From Saprospiraceae bacterium (GTDB lineage: Bacteria > Bacteroidota > Bacteroidia > Chitinophagales > Saprospiraceae), in assembly GCA_016714785.1 (NCBI GenBank), contig JADKCC010000062.1, positions 62,001 through 126,000 on the forward strand: a DNA stretch of 64,000 bases. Reading direction: 5' to 3'. This document shows positions 58,902 through 64,000 of this stretch, piece by piece. Position 1 is the stretch's first letter. Each line of letters starts with the position of its first letter. Both the position numbers and the translations under genes were made by a program. The notes beneath the pieces were generated by a model, which worked only from the letters and a program-made list of their open reading frames with translations, ran no database searches and had not been told where the DNA came from.

Positions 58902-58972
58902 TTTTATTGATTTAATATTTGGTAAACTAAATTTATTTTTGTATAATACATTATAAATCATCTAGATGCGAA

Positions 58973-60457
58973 TTATTTATAATTCCATGATGATCCTTCT
59001 TTTCCATCCTTGATCTGGATGTGCAACTCATTTAGGGAATCTCTAATTTTGTCAGATGTAGGCCAATCTTTATTTGTTCTAGCTAGTTGGCGCAATTCTA
59101 TAACCAACTGCATTAAACCATCCACTGGACCAGCATTGGTATCTGACTCATCTTTTAACCCCAATATGTCAAATAATATTGCATGAAATGAAGTTTTTAT
59201 TTTTTCGATACAAGATGAAGATACTTCTGTCAGTGCTATTTGGCCTTCTTTTAGGCTATTGATGACGGTCACCAATTCAAATAATCGTGCTAAGGCTCTT
59301 GGTGTATTAAAGTCGTCATTCATATCGCTATAAGCTCCATCAATGATTTCATTTATTTTGCTGTCTAGTGGCGCATTTTCGATAATGTTACTTTGCAGGC
59401 TACCAAGTGTTTTGTTGGCTTCCATGACTCTTTTGAAACCTTTCTCAGCAGCTTGAAGGGCTTCGTCAGTTAAGTCATTGGTAGATCGATAGTGTGATTG
59501 CAACATAAAAAATCTTACTACCATAGGACTATAACCCTTGCTGACATGTGGACTGTCTCCTGTAAATAATTCAGTAGGGGAGATGGTATTGCCATCACTC
59601 TTGGACATTTTTTTACCATTCATCAACAACATATTGGTATGCAACCAATAATTGGAAGGTTGGCAACCACATGAACCAATATTTTGAGCTATTTCATTTT
59701 CATGATGTGGAAATTTAAGGTCATTGCCACCACCATGGATGTCAAAATGATTGCCTAAGTATTTGGTACTCATAGCGCTACACTCTAAATGCCATCCAGG
59801 AAATCCTACAGACCAAGGTGAATTCCACTTCATGAGGTGTTCACCTGAAGCTTTCATCCATATTGCAAAATCTGAAGGATGTTTTTTTTCGTCTTGGTTT
59901 TTGAGATTATCACGGGATTCTGCTATCAATTCTTCAATCACACGACCTGATAATTTTCCATATTCCCCTGTTTTTTCTGCAAATTTTAGTGTGTCAAAAT
60001 ATACTGAACCATTTCTTTCGTAACCAAAACCATTTTTGATGATTTCGTGTACCATTTCTATCTGTTCTAATATATGACCTGTGGCACGTGGCTCTATACT
60101 TGGTTGCAAAGTATTAAATATCCGCATCATGTCATGGAAGCCATTGGTATATTTTTGGGCTACTTCCATAGGTTCGAGATTATCTAGTCGTGCTCCTTTG
60201 GACATTCTATCTTCGCCATCATCCAACAAATGGCCTACGTCAGTGATGTTGCGTACATAGCGAACTTTATATCCTAAATAAAGTAAATACCTATAGATCA
60301 CATCAAAACTGACGAAAGTTCTACAATTGCCAAGGTGGACGTCATTATATACGGTAGGGCCACAAACATACATACCGATATGACCTGCATGGATAGGAAC
60401 TAATTTTTCCTTTTGTCGTGATAAACTATTATAAACTACTAAATTATTCTCTATCAT
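58973..60457 (-). CDS. cysS: Cysteinyl-tRNA synthetase
   Basis: Charges tRNA-Cys. The class I signatures are CGPTVYNDVHLGNCRTFVSFD (zinc Cys and HIGH-like HLGN) and KKMSKSDGN (about 280). Further zinc ligands are in HLECSAMS and HHENE. The helical anticodon-binding C-terminal domain ends IQIKDGKEGSSWNYK. The 494-residue length is normal. Confidence 0.97.
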   Translation of the reverse strand: MIENNLVVYNSLSRQKEKLVPIHAGHIGMYVCGPTVYNDVHLGNCRTFVSFDVIYRYLLYLGYKVRYVRNITDVGHLLDDGEDRMSKGARLDNLEPMEVAQKYTNGFHDMMRIFNTLQPSIEPRATGHILEQIEMVHEIIKNGFGYERNGSVYFDTLKFAEKTGEYGKLSGRVIEELIAESRDNLKNQDEKKHPSDFAIWMKASGEHLMKWNSPWSVGFPGWHLECSAMSTKYLGNHFDIHGGGNDLKFPHHENEIAQNIGSCGCQPSNYWLHTNMLLMNGKKMSKSDGNTISPTELFTGDSPHVSKGYSPMVVRFFMLQSHYRSTNDLTDEALQAAEKGFKRVMEANKTLGSLQSNIIENAPLDSKINEIIDGAYSDMNDDFNTPRALARLFELVTVINSLKEGQIALTEVSSSCIEKIKTSFHAILFDILGLKDESDTNAGPVDGLMQLVIELRQLARTNKDWPTSDKIRDSLNELHIQIKDGKEGSSWNYK

Positions 60458-60624
60458 ATTTGTTCTGTTTTACATTCCTTAAGGAATTTACAAAAGTGGC
60501 ACAAAGATAATAAATAGTTGTAATATGTAGTGTTAACATTTTGTTAGTAAGACTCCTAAATGTCATCTTATGATAGACATTAGGTGAAAGTTTCATAAAT
60601 GCCAATCAAAAATATAGGTTATTA

Positions 60625-62058
60625 TCATAGGTTAAGTGCATGTTCCATTTTAGTTTGTAATAATTTCGGATCTGCTTTGCCTCCAGATTTTTGCATTACT
60701 TGGCCCATAAAAAAGCCAACTAAGCCCTTTTTTCCTTTTTGATATTCTTTTACTTTATCGGGGAATGAATTGATCACATTTAAAATAAGGTCATCCAAAA
60801 AACTTTGGTCATCACTTTTTATTAATTGCAGTTCTTCCGCTATATTTAAAGGCTTTTGTGAAATGTCTAAAATCCATTTTGGAAAAATATGTTGGTAGGC
60901 AGCAGATTTTGATACTTTATCACTTTGCAATAGTGCCACAAATTGGTGCAGGTGTGTTAAATCACCAAGCTCTGCTAAAGACTTATTTTCTGACTTTAGA
61001 TAAGGGAGTACTTTATGAATGAAAAGTTCTGCAAGATCTTTATAATCATTGATTTGGGCACTCAGTGCATAAAAAGCATTGGACCATTCCAATTCTTCTG
61101 TGAGTAGGTCTGCATCTGCGTGTGATAGCTGATATTGTGTTCTTAATGTTTGATGTCTTTGTACGGGAAGAGCTACCAACTGTTTTGATATTTCAAAGAT
61201 ATAATCATTGGCTATCATGATGGGTGGTAAATCGGGCTCTGGAAAATACCTATAGTCGTTTTCCGATTCTTTTTTGCGCATTGGTCGAGTCACGTTTGCA
61301 TCAGGATCGTACAGCATGGTAGTCTTATGTATGGTGCCACCTTGTTTCAAAACAGCTATTTGTCGTTGAGCTTCGTATTCAATAGCCAACTTAGCAAAAC
61401 GCTTAGAATTCATATTTTTAATTTCGCATCGTTCGCCATAAGTAGTTGCACCTTTGAGCATTACGGATACGTTGCAGTCACATCTGAAAGATCCTTCCTC
61501 CATATTACCATCGGATATACCCAAATATTTGACAGCTTTTTGTAGTTCCGCCATAAAATCACTTACTTCCTGGCCAGATCTGAAATCGGGCTCAGTTACT
61601 ATTTCAAGCAAAGGTACACCTGCACGATTGATGTCCACTAATGTAAGTATCTCGTGCAAGTCATGTATTGATTTACCTGCATCTTCTTCCATGTGAATAT
61701 GGTGAAGTCTTATAGATTTTAAATTACCTTCACTCAAGAAAGATATTTTCCCGCCCGTACAGTATGGTGCTTTGTCCTGTGTGATTTGGTACCCTTTGGG
61801 TAGGTCTGGGTAAAAATAATTTTTACGGTCAAAATAGCTGTATGGCTTTATATCGCTTCCAAATGCTAGACCTAGCAATATCGCCTTGTCCAGATGATTT
61901 TGATTCATTTTGGGTAGAGTGCCAGGATGTGCCAATGAGATTGCACTTATATTGGTATTGGGTAATGAAGCGTATTCATTAGTATCGCTACAAAAAGCTT
62001 TAGATTGCGTCAATAATTGTACATGGATCTCTAGTCCGATGACGGTTTCGTATTGCAT
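60625..62058 (-). CDS. gatB: Aspartyl/glutamyl-tRNA amidotransferase subunit B
   Basis: Part of GatCAB, which amidates misacylated Glu-tRNA-Gln or Asp-tRNA-Asn. Signatures are GLEIHVQLLTQSKAFCSD, YFDRKNYFYPDLPKGYQITQ, SFRCDCNVSV (zinc/kinase centre), NSKRFAKLAIEYE and the YqeY-like tail ending KSGGKADPKLLQTKME. The length of 477 residues is normal. GatA and GatC are not in the window. Confidence 0.97.
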   Translation of the reverse strand: MQYETVIGLEIHVQLLTQSKAFCSDTNEYASLPNTNISAISLAHPGTLPKMNQNHLDKAILLGLAFGSDIKPYSYFDRKNYFYPDLPKGYQITQDKAPYCTGGKISFLSEGNLKSIRLHHIHMEEDAGKSIHDLHEILTLVDINRAGVPLLEIVTEPDFRSGQEVSDFMAELQKAVKYLGISDGNMEEGSFRCDCNVSVMLKGATTYGERCEIKNMNSKRFAKLAIEYEAQRQIAVLKQGGTIHKTTMLYDPDANVTRPMRKKESENDYRYFPEPDLPPIMIANDYIFEISKQLVALPVQRHQTLRTQYQLSHADADLLTEELEWSNAFYALSAQINDYKDLAELFIHKVLPYLKSENKSLAELGDLTHLHQFVALLQSDKVSKSAAYQHIFPKWILDISQKPLNIAEELQLIKSDDQSFLDDLILNVINSFPDKVKEYQKGKKGLVGFFMGQVMQKSGGKADPKLLQTKMEHALNL

Positions 62059-62067
62059 GAAGATGAT

Positions 62068-63102
62068 TTAAAATAAAAGGAAACTTACTAATCCTGTAAG
62101 AATGATTAAAAATAGATTGGTAATGATATAAACCACTGCACTTAAGCCCGACTTTACTGTGGTTTTTATGAAAGTTTGTTTGTAATATTTAAATAGTGAA
62201 ATGATGAAAATAATAGAAGGTATTAAAAAGAAACTTATACTTAAATTTACCTGAGTACTTTCGGCATTTACATCAAATATTTTTTGTGAAAAAAAGATGA
62301 TTAAACCATTGATTACAAAAGCAAGAGAATGGACATTGAGTAAGAATATCAAATGTTCTACATAAGGTAGTTTTTTACGCCAATAAAGCAATTTGAAGAA
62401 ACCTGCCAAAATTAAGATAGTCAATAAAATTGCCCAAATTAAATTGCCCAATACATATTGTATGGTTTGGTCGGGCTCCTTCAGAGATTTTACAAGTTGT
62501 TTGGCTATTAATTTATCAATAAAAGTTGTATAACCATATTTCTTATAGATGGTGTCAATATTCATCTCAATGATATCTTTTCCTTTTAATTTAAAAGGTG
62601 TCTCGTTGAAATATAAATTGGTTATGGTATCATTTGATAATTGCTCTCCTTCTTTAAATAGGGTAGTGTCTATTTTTTGGATGATAGGAAGATATTTTAA
62701 AGTATCTACACTGTTTCTGATAGATTTATATTGAATATAGATTTTATTTTTTTCATAATTGGTATAAAGATCTTTGGTAATGGCATTGTTGGATAGATCG
62801 AATGAAGAAATCAAAATACTAAAATGCAATACCATGGTGATCAAAAATATACGCACTGGATTGAGAAAGGACTTCTTTTTGCCATCTACATAAAACTCAG
62901 TCAACTTCCAAGGTGCCCATAAATACCTAAATGTCTTGAATGCTGAATTATCCAAATTTGTCAAAGAAGACCACAAATTAGTAAACAGTTCAGTCAGAGT
63001 GAGTAAGTGAGCGTCGGTTTTTTGGCCACAAGCACTACAGTATTTATCTCCATCACAGAGGGTATTACCACAATTTAAACATGTTGGGCTAGGATCACTC
63101 AT
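62068..63102 (-). CDS. DUF3667-type membrane protein with N-terminal zinc ribbon
   Basis: The protein of 344 residues begins with a four-Cys ribbon, CLNCGNTLCDGDKYCSACGQ. A conserved helical stretch follows (LTELFTNLWSSLTNLDNSAFKTFRYLWAPWKL), then a hydrophobic segment (VRIFLITMVLHFSILIS). A soluble middle precedes four C-terminal membrane helices (about 230-340). The ribbon plus this stretch resemble DUF3667 proteins of Bacteroidota, whose function is unknown. The ATG at 63102 (MSDPSPTCLNCG) is preferred to 63126. It ends 9 bases before the gatB start on the same strand, a likely operon. Confidence 0.75.
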   Translation of the reverse strand: MSDPSPTCLNCGNTLCDGDKYCSACGQKTDAHLLTLTELFTNLWSSLTNLDNSAFKTFRYLWAPWKLTEFYVDGKKKSFLNPVRIFLITMVLHFSILISSFDLSNNAITKDLYTNYEKNKIYIQYKSIRNSVDTLKYLPIIQKIDTTLFKEGEQLSNDTITNLYFNETPFKLKGKDIIEMNIDTIYKKYGYTTFIDKLIAKQLVKSLKEPDQTIQYVLGNLIWAILLTILILAGFFKLLYWRKKLPYVEHLIFLLNVHSLAFVINGLIIFFSQKIFDVNAESTQVNLSISFFLIPSIIFIISLFKYYKQTFIKTTVKSGLSAVVYIITNLFLIILTGLVSFLLF

Positions 63103-63396
63103 CAGATACTTAATTAACGATGACAAAGGTACATATTCCTATTCATTGCGCATAATATAAACTAAAGCATACATAATATTTTCCATTTTGGTGTAGAAGT
63201 AGAAATTATATATTACAAATTGGTATAATGTTTGCCTTATATAATTACAAATATAAAATCTTTCAGATATAAATAACATAAAGATAGTATTTAGCTGAAA
63301 ATCAATATTTTATAAATAAGTTTTAAACACATTATTATTTTTTATAAAGTTTATTTTATTTTATTTCAATCTTGTTCATTCTTAAAACACAAAAAA
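63103..63396. other. AT-rich divergent intergenic region
   Basis: No convincing promoter consensus, repeat or small gene was seen in these bases. Confidence 0.4.
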
Positions 63397-64000
63397 ATGA
63401 AAAATTTTTTCACATTTCTGGCTCTGTTTTTTGCAGTCGCAATATTGCCTGGCAATACACTGTCGGCAAAAAGTGTTTCTGCAAAAAAGGACATCACACA
63501 TTCAGACCAAAATTATGTGCTAAACCCAAATAAAAGCTTTGAAAAGTTCTTTCCTTGGGTCACAAATGCTGCTGTCATGATGCCTTGTCCTGTTACACTC
63601 AATTATCAACTTGGATTTGGAGAGTGTGGAGTAGTGGTGCCTTCATTCGGTTTTGCATTTCCTGATATTACAGTAAATGATATACCTTTTGTAAGCAACA
63701 CTAATCCTTCGTTGATCAACAGTACGGTGTATTGTTCTTCTGGACAAACCAAATATTCGAGGCCTTATTATAATAGTAGTCCGACCGATTTGCGTATTAA
63801 TAGGGTGAATGTTGGTGTATATAGGTCTTTCAATAGTCCACAAGTCACTTTCAATTTTTATAATGCGGCAGGTGGATTTGTAGGTGGTGTAACAGCAACT
63901 GTGCCAGATATGTCGCAAGGTGTTTTCAATTATACTATACCAGCTGGTGTGAATATCAAAATACCTTCTTTATCTAATTTTAGGATGGAAGTGGTGACCA
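63397..64000 (+). CDS. Secreted protein of unknown function, 5' part (runs off window)
   Basis: The frame is open from the ATG at 63397 to the window end (201 codons). A signal peptide (MKNFFTFLALFFAVAILPG to LSAKS) is followed by beta-rich sequence. This includes ITHSDQNYVLNPNKSFEKFF, paired Cys in MMPCPVTLNYQLGFGECG, and TFNFYNAAGGFVGGV. I do not recognise the family. It may be a T9SS cargo, as similar large exported proteins occur in this window, but the C-terminus that would show a sorting domain is missing. Confidence 0.75.
   Translation, partial: MKNFFTFLALFFAVAILPGNTLSAKSVSAKKDITHSDQNYVLNPNKSFEKFFPWVTNAAVMMPCPVTLNYQLGFGECGVVVPSFGFAFPDITVNDIPFVSNTNPSLINSTVYCSSGQTKYSRPYYNSSPTDLRINRVNVGVYRSFNSPQVTFNFYNAAGGFVGGVTATVPDMSQGVFNYTIPAGVNIKIPSLSNFRMEVVT

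Overview
The window looks like a chromosomal contig from a low-GC Bacteroidota bacterium, probably of the Saprospiria or a related sludge/marine-type lineage (inference). The signs are type IX secretion (T9SS) cargo with type A and type B C-terminal sorting domains, a SusC/SusD pair, an ECF sigma/FecR/TonB-receptor cassette, a CusA-TolC fusion, and promoters of the Bacteroidota form TTTG-N17-TAnnTTTG, for example in front of ffh and the pterin synthase gene.

Layout. 0-2.7 kb: a two-component system (minus strand) divergent from a lipoprotein vanadium-haloperoxidase/PAP2 enzyme. 2.7-3.5 kb: non-coding, with a 13-unit array of 11-bp repeats. 3.5-11.9 kb: a heavy-metal RND efflux locus (inner-membrane pump fused to its outer-membrane channel, periplasmic adaptor, response regulator, sensor kinase), with a palindromic MITE-like element and an octamer repeat between its genes. 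11.9-17.5 kb: an asparaginase-type Ntn hydrolase, ffh and a T9SS thioredoxin-like surface protein. 17.5-20.3 kb: an accessory pocket made of a 63-bp tandem repeat split by an IS256-family element. 20.4-27 kb: a CvfB-like RNA-binding protein, yajC, the ECF sigma/FecR/TonB-receptor cassette and an NlpC/P60 peptidase. 27.0-29.7 kb: an ISKra4-like element whose right end is interrupted by a second IS256 copy. 30-40.6 kb: biotin carboxylase and two very large secreted proteins. 40.6-41 kb: a probable unclassified structured RNA on the minus strand. 41-48.8 kb: a metallophosphatase-like protein, a sodium:solute symporter, SusD, SusC and a DUF2064 protein. 49-51.4 kb: pterin synthase, folE, fabD, yqgE. 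51.6-56.2 kb: hscA, an acyl-CoA carboxylase carboxyltransferase and a DUF1573 protein. 56.5-57.8 kb: about 1.3 kb of G/C/T homopolymer that is almost certainly not real sequence, bounded by a 15-bp inverted repeat. 57.9-64 kb: an Omp28-like T9SS protein, cysS, gatB, a DUF3667-type membrane protein and the start of a secreted protein.

How the genes work together. Two regulator/target modules are visible. Each has an 11-bp-spaced direct repeat 14 bases upstream of the target promoter's -33 element, which is the arrangement expected for OmpR-type binding. QueD/PTPS and FolE act on adjacent steps of pterin metabolism. Biotin carboxylase and the carboxyltransferase, 22 kb apart, may be halves of one acyl-CoA carboxylase. 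Core genes are intact, whereas transposases, the SusD gene and two surface-protein genes carry small frameshifts or stops. This points to real decay, consensus errors, or both.

The most interesting unexplained signals are the minus-strand RNA near 40.7-41.0 kb, the 11-bp double array at 2.95-3.09 kb, and the covarying long hairpin in the leader of the IS256 copies.
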